NCBI GenBank assembly: GCA_947253885.1
Contig: CAMYAO010000002.1
Location: 62,001-126,000, forward strand
Length of the DNA stretch: 64,000 nucleotides
From: an uncultured Clostridium sp.
Lineage (GTDB): Bacteria > Bacillota > Clostridia > Lachnospirales > Lachnospiraceae
Reading direction: 5' to 3'
Within the stretch, counting starts at the first letter, position 1, and every line of letters begins with the position of its first letter. Shown in pieces: positions 9,654 to 17,736 of this stretch. The position numbers were made by a program, and so were the translations under genes. The notes beneath the pieces were generated by a model. The model saw nothing but the letters and a program-made list of their open reading frames with translations, made no database searches and was not told the origin of the DNA.

Positions 9654-9708
9654 AAAAAACTCCCGTTCAAGTCGACACTTAATTATCGACTTAAACGGGA
9701 GTTTTTCT
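9654..9708. terminator. Bidirectional terminator between the ABC-F gene and ftsH
   Basis: Arms AAAAACTCCCGTT-AAGTCGA and TCGACTT-AACGGGAGTTTTT around an AT-rich loop, with A and T runs on both sides. It serves both convergent genes. Confidence 0.9.
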
Positions 9709-9719
9709 TAATCCTTTTA

Positions 9720-11561
9720 TTACTCCGCTTCCCCATGAAGAATTTTCATAAACTCTTCTCCGGTAATGGTTTCTTTAAAATACAGATGCTCTGCTAATTG
9801 ATCCATCTTGGATTTATTGTCTCTCAGCAATTGTTTTGCTTTTTCATGTTGTGTACGCACAAGCTCTACTACTTTCTCATCTATTTTTCGTTGTGTGTCC
9901 GGAGAACATGCTAAAGATGTATCTCCACCCAAATATTGATTTTGAATAGTCTCCATTGCCACCATATCAAATTCATCACTCATTCCGTATCGGGTGATCA
10001 TTGCCCGTGCTAATTTAGTAGCCTGCTCTATATCATTGGAGGCTCCGGTTGTTACGGAATTGAATTCCACTTCTTCTGCGGAACGACCACCCATAAGTGT
10101 TGCAATCTTGTTTTCCATTTCAACCTTACTCAACAGATTATGATTTCCGTCTTCTTCTACTTGCATAGTATAGCCGAGTGCCCCTGATGTCCTTGGAATA
10201 ATAGTAATTTTTTGTACCGGTGCCGAATCTGACTGCAACGCTGCAACTAATGCATGACCAATTTCATGATAAGATACAATCAGCTTTTCCTTATCGGAAA
10301 GAATCGCATTCTTCTTTTGATATCCGGCAATTACTACTTCAATACTTTCTTCTAAATCTAATTGATTTGCAAATTTACGGTGATCCCGTACTGCCCGAAG
10401 GGCAGCTTCATTGACAATATTGGCAAGTTCTGCACCGGAAGCTCCTGCCGCCATCCTTGCCACTTTGTCAAAATCTACGTCATCCGATATTTTGATTTTT
10501 TTAGAATGCACTTTCAGTATATCGATTCTTCCTTGAAGATCCGGAAGATTTACGGGAACCTGACGGTCAAATCGTCCGGGCCTGGTCAATGCCGGATCCA
10601 ATGCCTCCGGTCTGTTTGTTGCCGCCAAAAGAACCACTCCCGCATTTTCTTCAAAACCGTCCATCTCTGTCAACAATTGATTCAACGTCTGCTCTCTTTC
10701 ATCATTTCCTCCGAAAGCCGCTCCGTCTCTCTTTTTGCCGACTGCATCGATCTCATCGATAAATACAATGCAGGGAGCTTTTTCCTTTGCCTGTTTAAAC
10801 AAATCTCTTACTTTGGAAGCTCCCATACCCACAAACATCTCTACAAACTCGGAACCTGACATGGAAAAGAATGGGACATTTGCCTCTCCTGCCACTGCCT
10901 TTGCCAACATAGTCTTACCGGTACCGGGAGGTCCTACAAGCAAAATTCCCTTCGGCATTGTTGCACCGATCTCTTTATATTGGTTCGGGTCATCTAAGTA
11001 CTGTACAATTTCTTGAAGGTTCTCTTTTGCTTCTTCTTCCCCTGCAACATCTTTAAATCGGATTCCGTTAGAAGACTGTACATAAATTTTTGCACTGCTT
11101 TTTCCAAATCCTCCTAAGCCGGACCCAATCCCTCCAAATTTCATGGAATTATTACCGGGATCGGCAAGCTTTTTCATAATCCAACGACCGATTGCCCAAA
11201 AAATCAGAATCGGCAGAATCCATGACAAAAGAAAACTCACCCATGGAGAAGTTTCTTTTACAATATCTTTTTTAAAGGAAGCTCCGGACTTTTCCAGACG
11301 TGAAACAAAATTCGGATCTTCGATAGTTCCTGTTTCATATTTTTTACCGTTTTTATCTGTAAAATAAATCAAATTGTTTTTTACCTGAACAGATCGAATC
11401 TCTTTATTATTAGTCATTGACAAAAAGGTGCTGTAATCCACTTCCTTAATTTGAGACTGCTTATACATAGGAAGCACTATTAAATTCATAACCAGCAGCA
11501 ATACTAAAATAATCCCTCCGTAAAACATCATTGGTTTTTTAGGATTTTTTATTTCATTCAT
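9720..11561 (-). CDS. ftsH: ATP-dependent zinc metalloprotease FtsH
   Basis: Membrane-anchored AAA+ protease for quality control of membrane and short-lived proteins. 613 residues. A first membrane helix at about 12-32, an extracytoplasmic domain, and a second helix at about 108-130 precede the AAA module (Walker A GPPGTGKT, Walker B IVFIDEID, second region of homology with RPGRFDRQ). The peptidase domain carries the zinc motif HEIGH near residue 430. The start has an AGGAGA site. It lies downstream of pgeF with about 110 bases between. Length is in the normal 600-650 range. Confidence 0.97.
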   Translation of the reverse strand: MNEIKNPKKPMMFYGGIILVLLLVMNLIVLPMYKQSQIKEVDYSTFLSMTNNKEIRSVQVKNNLIYFTDKNGKKYETGTIEDPNFVSRLEKSGASFKKDIVKETSPWVSFLLSWILPILIFWAIGRWIMKKLADPGNNSMKFGGIGSGLGGFGKSSAKIYVQSSNGIRFKDVAGEEEAKENLQEIVQYLDDPNQYKEIGATMPKGILLVGPPGTGKTMLAKAVAGEANVPFFSMSGSEFVEMFVGMGASKVRDLFKQAKEKAPCIVFIDEIDAVGKKRDGAAFGGNDEREQTLNQLLTEMDGFEENAGVVLLAATNRPEALDPALTRPGRFDRQVPVNLPDLQGRIDILKVHSKKIKISDDVDFDKVARMAAGASGAELANIVNEAALRAVRDHRKFANQLDLEESIEVVIAGYQKKNAILSDKEKLIVSYHEIGHALVAALQSDSAPVQKITIIPRTSGALGYTMQVEEDGNHNLLSKVEMENKIATLMGGRSAEEVEFNSVTTGASNDIEQATKLARAMITRYGMSDEFDMVAMETIQNQYLGGDTSLACSPDTQRKIDEKVVELVRTQHEKAKQLLRDNKSKMDQLAEHLYFKETITGEEFMKILHGEAE

Positions 11562-11673
11562 TTTCTTTTCTCCTTAAACTGAAAATTGCTATGAAGGCGA
11601 TTGTATCACAAACCGAATCTTTATTTCTGTAATATTTTCTAACCTTTTTATAAAAAAATTCTAAACTCTCTTA

Positions 11674-12531
11674 CTATTCAGATATCATTAAAAATGCTCC
11701 CAAATTTCCTCTTTTCCCATGTGAAGCACGGTGTGAAAAAAGTTTTTTTGAATTACAACATGTACAAATATCCGTAACCTCCAAATGATTCGACAAAATG
11801 CCAGCCTCTGTCAAAATGTATTCATTTGCTTTCCACAGATCCAATTGATATTTCCCATGCGGATTGATGTCATAAAACTGTTCTGTCACTTCTCCGAATT
11901 CAGCTTCAAACTGTTCTATCACATCTTTGCTTACTTCATAACAATCCTTACATATGGAGGGACCGATTGCACAATGGATATCTTCAGGTCGGGAGCCGAA
12001 TGTTTCTTTCATTTTATCAATTGTAACCGCTCCCATTCTTCCAACAGTCCCTCTCCACCCCGAATGACTTAAACCGATTGCCTTTTTTATAGGATCCACA
12101 AAATATAATGGAACACAGTCTGCATAAAAAGTAGACAGAATGATGTTCGGCTCATTCGTGATCAGCCCGTCCACATCTCGATAGGAAAGTTCCTTTGTCA
12201 ATCCACTTCCCATATCTGATTTTTCAATTTTTCTCACATTGGTAGTATGTGTCTGCATTGACAATACAATCCGATCTGCTGTCATTTCAAAACTCTCTGC
12301 CACTCTTTCAAAATTTTTATAGACAGCTTTTGGATCATCTCCTCTTGTGAAACTGAGATTCAAGCTCTCAAATATTCCTCTGCTGACACCTCCCAGCCTT
12401 GTTGTAAAACAGTGCTGAAATCCCTTTATCCCATCTAATCCCGGAAATTTCAGCAATGGAAGCTTCCCATCTTCTATTACAACTGAAACCTCCTTTATTT
12501 GCTCTGCTTTTGTTTTTCTCTTCCAATCCAA
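11674..12531 (-). CDS. pgeF: Peptidoglycan editing factor / purine nucleoside phosphorylase PgeF (YfiH, DUF152)
   Basis: Member of the multicopper-oxidase-like DUF152 family, described as a purine nucleoside phosphorylase/adenosine deaminase and as a peptidoglycan quality-control factor. Visible family features: HSGWRGTVGR near the middle, a CVPLYF block, a CxDCYEV segment and a C-terminal ICTCC followed by SHR. The start is uncertain. I favour TTG at 12531 (285 residues), one base after the yraN stop and preceded by GAAGGTGGGAAT. Alternatives are ATG at 12567 and TTG at 12573, both inside yraN with weak sites. It is the last gene of the rbgA-rnhB-yraN-pgeF run. Confidence 0.9.
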   Translation of the reverse strand: MDWKRKTKAEQIKEVSVVIEDGKLPLLKFPGLDGIKGFQHCFTTRLGGVSRGIFESLNLSFTRGDDPKAVYKNFERVAESFEMTADRIVLSMQTHTTNVRKIEKSDMGSGLTKELSYRDVDGLITNEPNIILSTFYADCVPLYFVDPIKKAIGLSHSGWRGTVGRMGAVTIDKMKETFGSRPEDIHCAIGPSICKDCYEVSKDVIEQFEAEFGEVTEQFYDINPHGKYQLDLWKANEYILTEAGILSNHLEVTDICTCCNSKKLFSHRASHGKRGNLGAFLMISE

Positions 12532-12532
12532 C

Positions 12533-12865
12533 TTAATATTCCCACCTTCCCCGATAGCCAAAGGCATTTTCAATTATCTCAATTCCGCTCGGAGTCACAG
12601 ATACCACATCAAATCTACATCTCCCCCGATACTGATTTTGATAACAATATACACTTCCCACTTTCGACAAAGTTCTTTGTTTTTGTTTGTCCACTGCTTC
12701 GGACGGCAGTCCGTAACGACTGCTCTTTCTATACTTTACCTCTGTAAAAATCAGACAATCTTCTTTTCTGCTTATAATATCGATTTCTCCATAAGAGCAT
12801 CTAAAATTCTTTGCAACAATGCAATATCCCTGCTTTGTTAAAAAGTGTATCACTTTTTCTTCCAT
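12533..12865 (-). CDS. YraN family endonuclease-like protein (UPF0102)
   Basis: Small protein of 110 residues with the restriction-endonuclease-like fold of the UPF0102/YraN family. The diagnostic core is present: NFRCxxGEIDII followed by FTEVKYR, then a K-Q---L helix. It is slightly short at the N-terminus compared with the usual 115-120 residues, and its ribosome binding site is weak (GGA only). The cellular role is unsettled; association with rnhB and DNA recombination genes is conserved. It lies 23 bases after rnhB and directly before pgeF. Confidence 0.88.
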   Translation of the reverse strand: MEEKVIHFLTKQGYCIVAKNFRCSYGEIDIISRKEDCLIFTEVKYRKSSRYGLPSEAVDKQKQRTLSKVGSVYCYQNQYRGRCRFDVVSVTPSGIEIIENAFGYRGRWEY

Positions 12866-12888
12866 GAGTGTTCCGATTTTTCGTTTAT

Positions 12889-13668
12889 TTATCTTAATCC
12901 CGCCTGTTCTGAAATAAAATTTTTTATAAATGTATTGCGATGTATCGGAGTTGCCCCGCAGGTTTTCAAAGCCTTTATATGCTCCGCTGAACCATATCCT
13001 TTGTTTGAGGCAAAGCCATATTCCGGAAAAATCTTGTCGTACGCTTCCATCAAATGATCTCGCTCCACTTTCGCAATAATACTTGCTGCTCCAATCGAGA
13101 TACTCTTGGCATCTCCTTTAATAATCGGCACCTGCTGTATAACAACATCCGGAATTGTAACCGCATCATTCAACAACAAATCCGGTTCTATGGATAACTT
13201 CGAAATTGCAATCCTCATCGCCTCATATGTCGCCTGTAATATATTGATTTCATCAATTCTGTCCGGAGACACAATTCCGACAGCACAGGCCAAAGCCTCT
13301 CGTTTAATTTCCAAATACAGCTGCTCCCGCTTTTTTCCGGATAATTTTTTAGAATCATTAATCCCATGTATCCTGCAGCCCTTAGGCAATATTACAGCTC
13401 CTGCTACTACCGGCCCTGCAAGCGGACCTCTTCCAACCTCATCAATCCCGCAAATATAGGAGTAAGCACAGTATCTTTTTTCATATTGAGATAATTTTTC
13501 CAAACGTTCTTCTTCTTGCTCATAGGCTTTCATCTCATGCTCTGCCTTCTTGATCAAAGTCTGAACTCCGCTTCGTTCATCTGACTGATATGCCCCTATA
13601 AAATCCGAATAATCCGCAAAAGACAGTTCCTTGAATTTCCTTTTAATATCTGAAATAGTCTCGCTCAT
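12889..13668 (-). CDS. rnhB: Ribonuclease HII
   Basis: Endonuclease that nicks RNA in RNA-DNA hybrids, including single ribonucleotides in DNA. 259 residues with a helical N-terminal extension of about 70 residues, as in the Bacillus enzyme. The catalytic GIDEVGRGPLAGPV begins at 74 (D76, E77). The SIGAASIIAKVxRD block follows in the C-terminal half. Its ATG lies two bases after the rbgA stop, so coupled translation is likely. rnhA (RNase HI) is also in this window at 23643-24122, so both RNase H types are present. Confidence 0.96.
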   Translation of the reverse strand: MSETISDIKRKFKELSFADYSDFIGAYQSDERSGVQTLIKKAEHEMKAYEQEEERLEKLSQYEKRYCAYSYICGIDEVGRGPLAGPVVAGAVILPKGCRIHGINDSKKLSGKKREQLYLEIKREALACAVGIVSPDRIDEINILQATYEAMRIAISKLSIEPDLLLNDAVTIPDVVIQQVPIIKGDAKSISIGAASIIAKVERDHLMEAYDKIFPEYGFASNKGYGSAEHIKALKTCGATPIHRNTFIKNFISEQAGLR

Positions 13669-13670
13669 AA

Positions 13671-14525
13671 TTACGACTCATACTCCTCCGGTAATTCTAA
13701 TGTTATTTTTCCTATTACCCCGCTGCGAAATTCATCCAGCAACAGAGTTGCGGCTTTATCATAATCCACCTCTGCTCCTTTTTTTATACAGTTTCTTTTG
13801 ATTGCAATCTGCTCTAACAACGCTACCGCTCTCCCCTCCTCACTTTCCAATTGATAACGCTCTTTTAACATTCCCGGGCAAGTCTCCTGTAAATAAGCGA
13901 TCAATTGCAAAGATAATTCATCCAGCAACAATATCTGATCATTGATAGAACCGACCATTGCCAAGTTATTTCCTACCTTCTTATCATCAAATTTTGGCCA
14001 TAGTATCCCCGGTGTATCCAGCAATTCTACCTGTTTATTCAAGCGAATCCACTGTTTTCCTTTTGTAATTCCCGGCTTATTACCTGTTTTTGCCACTGCT
14101 TTTCCAGCAAAACTGTTAATAAACGTAGACTTTCCTACATTTGGAATTCCTACTACCATTGCACGAATAGGACGATTTTTTATTCCTCTTCTTTTATCTC
14201 TTTCCAATTTTTCATGACAGGCTTCCAAAATTGCATTCTGAACTGCTTTAATCCCATTCTTTTTTCGAGCATCCATTTTGATGGCAAGTATTCCTTTTTT
14301 TGCAAAAAAAGAAATCCAATTTTGATTGTGTCGTTCCTCTGCCAAATCTGCCTTATTCAAAATAATTAAGCGTGCTTTCTGCTTCCCAATCTCATCTATA
14401 TCTGGATTACGACTTGACATCGGAATTCTTGCATCTGTTATCTCTATAATCAAATCAATCAACTTTATATCTTCCTGCATTTGGCGCTTTGCTTTTGCCA
14501 TATGCCCTGGATACCACTGTATCAT
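13671..14525 (-). CDS. rbgA: Ribosome biogenesis GTPase RbgA (YlqF)
   Basis: Circularly permuted GTPase required late in 50S subunit assembly. I choose ATG 14525 (284 residues): it gives the canonical start IQWYPGHMAKA and has an AGGAAA site; the in-frame extension to 14609 is unlike the family. Motif order is permuted: NKAD (G4) at 57-60 comes before the P-loop GIPNVGKST (G1) at 126-134, with DTPG (G3) after that. The C-terminal RNA-binding helical domain is present. Order rplS-lepB-rbgA-rnhB is conserved in Firmicutes. Confidence 0.96.
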   Translation of the reverse strand: MIQWYPGHMAKAKRQMQEDIKLIDLIIEITDARIPMSSRNPDIDEIGKQKARLIILNKADLAEERHNQNWISFFAKKGILAIKMDARKKNGIKAVQNAILEACHEKLERDKRRGIKNRPIRAMVVGIPNVGKSTFINSFAGKAVAKTGNKPGITKGKQWIRLNKQVELLDTPGILWPKFDDKKVGNNLAMVGSINDQILLLDELSLQLIAYLQETCPGMLKERYQLESEEGRAVALLEQIAIKRNCIKKGAEVDYDKAATLLLDEFRSGVIGKITLELPEEYES

Positions 14526-14704
14526 CCTATCGTTTCCTTTCATAAAAGAATATTTTCGCACTACTCTCATAGTACCATATTTAGCAGTGTGAATCGTTTC
14601 CAATAGCAAATTTCACAAATTATACATCATTTGATTTTCGAAATCATCTCTGTCAAAATCGTTCAGTGAATCAAGTCACCTTATACCCACTTCTTCCTGT
14701 TCTG

Positions 14705-15304
14705 TCAATTGATGATTTCCATTCTGGAAAGAGGACTAATTCGAAACCAGACCCCTCCTATAATATTTTTTTTCTCAATCATTCCTATATTTGAGAATCT
14801 GCTGTCTTCACTCGCATCCGGGTTATCTCCCAAAATAAAGTATTTACCTTCTGGAACTTTTACTTTATCTGCGATCACTCCCGGATTATCAATATAGGTA
14901 CTGGCAATTTTAGAAGTCCCCGTATCTGAATATTTTTTTCCATTTACATACAAATAATGATTCTCTACCTTTATTGTATCTCCTCCTACCGCCACAATTC
15001 TTTTAATGGAGTAATGATCCTCATCTGCCCCTTCCGATGCTATCACTGCTATATCCCCACGCTTCGGTGCCTGTAGCCTGTAAGAAAGACGATTCAATAA
15101 TACCGTCTCTCCCTCTTTCATGGTTGGTGACATTCCGCTACCGGTAACGGTTATTTTTTTTCCAAAGCTGAATACACCACCTGCAGCTATCATCACTGCC
15201 ACAATGATCGAAATAATAAATAAACGTCTTTTTTGAATCGTACTCAATTCGATCCCTCGTCTATATCTTCGATTAAATCGAAGCCCTTTTCTTCTTCGAA
15301 TCAT
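14705..15304 (-). CDS. lepB: Type I signal peptidase, with Gly at the usual catalytic Ser position
   Basis: Membrane-anchored peptidase that removes signal peptides. Start at ATG 15304 (199 residues) with a GGGGGAT site; an upstream ATG pair at 15325 is less likely. A basic N-terminus (about 1-27) precedes one membrane helix (28-46). Box B reads GSGMSPT at 55-61, so the residue just before the conserved Met is Gly57 rather than the nucleophile Ser; a Ser lies at 56. The general-base Lys is present (K101 in IKRIVAVGGD), as is the GDNxxxSxDSR box near 165. It is either a divergent active enzyme or a catalytically impaired paralogue. It follows rplS after a terminator. Confidence 0.85.
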   Translation of the reverse strand: MIRRRKGLRFNRRYRRGIELSTIQKRRLFIISIIVAVMIAAGGVFSFGKKITVTGSGMSPTMKEGETVLLNRLSYRLQAPKRGDIAVIASEGADEDHYSIKRIVAVGGDTIKVENHYLYVNGKKYSDTGTSKIASTYIDNPGVIADKVKVPEGKYFILGDNPDASEDSRFSNIGMIEKKNIIGGVWFRISPLSRMEIIN

Positions 15305-15347
15305 ATTTATCCCCCATTTCATCATAAATACATGTTTAGCGCAATGT

Positions 15348-15392
15348 CAAAAAGGTGATATTTTTGGTTTCCCAAAAATACCACCTTTTATT
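15348..15392 (-). terminator. Intrinsic terminator of rplS
   Basis: Stem AAAAGGTG-TATTTTTGG / CCAAAAATA-CACCTTTT with a GAAA-type loop and a T run on the minus strand, just after the rplS stop. lepB and the genes after it depend on readthrough or their own promoter. Confidence 0.85.
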
Positions 15393-15398
15393 GGTCAA

Positions 15399-15752
15399 TT
15401 ATTTTACTAATTCTTTTACCTTAGTAGCTTTACCTACACGACCACGTAAGTAATGAAGTCTCGCTCTGCGGACTTTACCTCTACGAACGACTTCAATAGA
15501 ATCAACGTTCGGAGAGTTAACCGGCCATGTTTTCTCAACGCCGACACCATTCGAAAACTTACGAACAGTAAAAGTCTCTCTTGAACTTCCGCCCTGTCTC
15601 TTTAATACGGTTCCTTCAAATACCTGAATTCTCTCGCGATTACCCTCTCGAATCTTAGCATGTACTCGAACGGTATCACCTACTCGAAAATCTGGCAAAT
15701 CAGTACGAACCTGCTCTGCTTCAATACTTCTGATCAATTCTTGTGGATTCAT
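15399..15752 (-). CDS. rplS: Large-subunit ribosomal protein L19
   Basis: 117-residue ribosomal protein at the 30S-50S interface. The start at 15752 (MNPQELI...) has a textbook AGGAGGT site; an in-frame upstream extension to 15854 crosses the predicted promoter and is not coding. The family blocks FRVGDTVRVH, ERIQVFEGTV and SFRET-like RETFTVRK followed by GVGVEK are all visible. It has its own promoter behind recX and a strong terminator, as expected for a highly expressed single gene. Confidence 0.98.
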   Translation of the reverse strand: MNPQELIRSIEAEQVRTDLPDFRVGDTVRVHAKIREGNRERIQVFEGTVLKRQGGSSRETFTVRKFSNGVGVEKTWPVNSPNVDSIEVVRRGKVRRARLHYLRGRVGKATKVKELVK

Positions 15753-15835
15753 AATATGTGACCTCCTATTTATTCGGATGTTCTTAATACAACTGCTGTA
15801 ACAGAGGACCATCTCTTCTTTATTCACAATATAGA

Positions 15836-15864
15836 ATGTTACCATATTATCCAACCGGAATCAA
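15836..15864 (-). promoter_or_regulatory. Putative rplS promoter
   Basis: TTGATT, 17 bases, TAACAT on the minus strand, in the gap between the recX stop and rplS, about 84 bases before the start codon. Confidence 0.4.
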
Positions 15865-15871
15865 GTATTTT

Positions 15872-16477
15872 TTAATCGCTCTTATGTTCCATACAATAAA
15901 GGATCATATCCGGAGAAAAGCCTTTTCTCATCAGGTACGCATACACTCGCTTCTTTTCTTTCAGATCCGCCTGTTCGGAATCATAATGTCTTTTTTCTAG
16001 CAGCCTGTAAAGTAATTCTTCTTCTCTCCCCTCATAACACGATTCTATTGCCAACTCTGTCGTATCTTTTGATACCCCTCTTTGCAGCAATGTATGGATC
16101 AGATCCCGTTTGCTTTTTTGCTTCTGATGATAACGGATATAGGTGGTGGCATATCGCAAATCATCTACGTAATGATAATGCTCTACATAAGCAATTGCAT
16201 CTTCTATTACTGCTTCCGGATATCCGTCCAAAGTAAGCTTTTGCCAAAGCTGCTTCCTTGTCCGATCCATTTTCTGAAGAAGAAACAGTAAGCGTTTTTC
16301 CGCTCTCTTTAACAGAATCTGACTGCAAATCTCCCGGTATATTTCCTCCGTCAGCTCCACTGCTTCTTTTATTTGATACATCCCGAGTTCTTTCCTATAT
16401 AGAACAAACTGAAGTCCGTTATCTAAAAAAACTCTGTGCTTTCCATTTTTCAGATCTTTAATTTCCGTTACTAACAT
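15872..16477 (-). CDS. recX: Regulatory protein RecX
   Basis: Modulator that binds RecA filaments and restrains recombinase activity. 201 residues made of repeated three-helix units, typical of RecX; visible blocks include KxLxxKGY-like KLTLDGYPEAVIE and a YVDDLRYA segment (the usual DDxxFA) and a final MRKGFS segment. The ATG follows the recA TAG with no gap, so it is coupled to recA and inherits its SOS control. Confidence 0.92.
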   Translation of the reverse strand: MLVTEIKDLKNGKHRVFLDNGLQFVLYRKELGMYQIKEAVELTEEIYREICSQILLKRAEKRLLFLLQKMDRTRKQLWQKLTLDGYPEAVIEDAIAYVEHYHYVDDLRYATTYIRYHQKQKSKRDLIHTLLQRGVSKDTTELAIESCYEGREEELLYRLLEKRHYDSEQADLKEKKRVYAYLMRKGFSPDMILYCMEHKSD

Positions 16478-17506
16478 CTATTCCGTTTCAGCGTTCTCTT
16501 CAGTATCGCTATCCTCTAAACCGTATTCACTGCGCACTTTTGTATAGATTTCATTAAAAATTTCCGGATGTTCCGCTAAAAAATGCTTGGCATTTTCACG
16601 TCCCTGACCGATCTTTTCATTGTTGTATGCATACCACGCACCCGATTTATTGATAATATCACAGTTAGCTGCAAGATCCAATACATCACCTTCTCTGGAA
16701 ATCCCTTTTCCGAACATGATGTCAAACTCCGCCTCTTTAAATGGTGGTGCAATCTTATTTTTGACCACCTTTATACGGGTACGATTTCCTACTACTTCTC
16801 CGCTCTGTTTTAAAGCCTCAATTCGTCGAACATCTAAACGGATAGAAGAATAAAACTTAAGTGCTCTTCCTCCGGTAGTAGTCTCGGGATTTCCGAACAT
16901 AATCCCCACTTTTTCACGTAACTGATTGATAAAGATTACGATACAATTGGATTTACTGATAACGGAAGTCAATTTACGAAGTGCCTGTGACATCAAACGT
17001 GCCTGCAAACCGACATGGGAATCCCCCATATCTCCGTCTATCTCCGCTTTAGGCACCAATGCGGCAACGGAATCTACAATTACAATGTCAACTGCTCCCG
17101 AACGCACCATAGTCTCTGTAATCTCCAATGCCTGCTCTCCGCTGTCCGGCTGAGAAATATATAGATTATCGATATCCACACCGATATTTTTTGCATAGAC
17201 CGGATCCAATGCATGCTCCGCATCAATAAAACCTGCGATTCCTCCCGCCTTTTGTACCTCTGCCACCATATGCAGGGCAACAGTGGTCTTACCAGAAGAT
17301 TCCGGACCGTACACTTCTACAATTCGTCCTCTTGGAACTCCTCCGAGTCCTAATGCAATATCTAAACTCAAACACCCTGTAGGGACGGTCTCCACCGCCA
17401 TATGTACACTAGGATCTCCTAATTTCATGATAGATCCCTTTCCGTACTGTTTTTCAATGTGTGAGATTGCAGCCTCCAAAGCTCTTACTTTATCATCATT
17501 TGCCAT
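16478..17506 (-). CDS. recA: Recombinase RecA
   Basis: ATP-dependent strand-exchange protein and coprotease for LexA. 342 residues. Walker A GPESSGKTT at 67-75. The conserved QPDSGEQALEI, FINQLREK and GNPETTTGGRALKFY segments follow, and an acidic C-terminal tail (EDSDTEENAETE) closes it. AGGAGA site before the ATG. A perfect Gram-positive LexA box and a sigma-A promoter lie directly upstream. recX follows with no gap. Confidence 0.98.
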   Translation of the reverse strand: MANDDKVRALEAAISHIEKQYGKGSIMKLGDPSVHMAVETVPTGCLSLDIALGLGGVPRGRIVEVYGPESSGKTTVALHMVAEVQKAGGIAGFIDAEHALDPVYAKNIGVDIDNLYISQPDSGEQALEITETMVRSGAVDIVIVDSVAALVPKAEIDGDMGDSHVGLQARLMSQALRKLTSVISKSNCIVIFINQLREKVGIMFGNPETTTGGRALKFYSSIRLDVRRIEALKQSGEVVGNRTRIKVVKNKIAPPFKEAEFDIMFGKGISREGDVLDLAANCDIINKSGAWYAYNNEKIGQGRENAKHFLAEHPEIFNEIYTKVRSEYGLEDSDTEENAETE

Positions 17507-17521
17507 ATTATTCTCCTTTTT

Positions 17522-17535
17522 CGAACTTTTGTTCG
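17522..17535. promoter_or_regulatory. LexA (SOS) box of recA
   Basis: CGAAC-TTTT-GTTCG, an exact match to the Gram-positive LexA consensus CGAACN4GTTCG. It lies between the recA -10 and the ribosome binding site, where a bound repressor would block transcription. Confidence 0.92.
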
Positions 17536-17548
17536 ATTTTCTTTCATT

Positions 17549-17577
17549 ATACTATCCTATATTGATTTAAAAGTCAA
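17549..17577 (-). promoter_or_regulatory. recA promoter
   Basis: TTGACT, 17 bases, TAGTAT on the minus strand. An overlapping TATAAT at 17546-17551 would need a 20-base spacer. The LexA box sits immediately downstream. Confidence 0.6.
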
Positions 17578-17687
17578 TAATGATTCTGTTTCTAAAAAAT
17601 AGGGGATTTTTACGAAATATCCAGATAGATATTATTATATTACGCAGGAACCGCGTGCAAGTCAACATTTGACCTTTCTCCAGTAAC

Positions 17688-17725
17688 GAAAAAGAAGATC
17701 GTCCTGTCAAAGACCATCTTCTTTC
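17688..17725 (-). terminator. Intrinsic terminator of prfC
   Basis: Stem AAAGAAGAT-GTC / GAC-ATCTTCTTT with one mismatch, followed by a T run on the minus strand 12 bases after the prfC stop. Confidence 0.8.
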
Positions 17726-17736
17726 TGCTATTTCCT

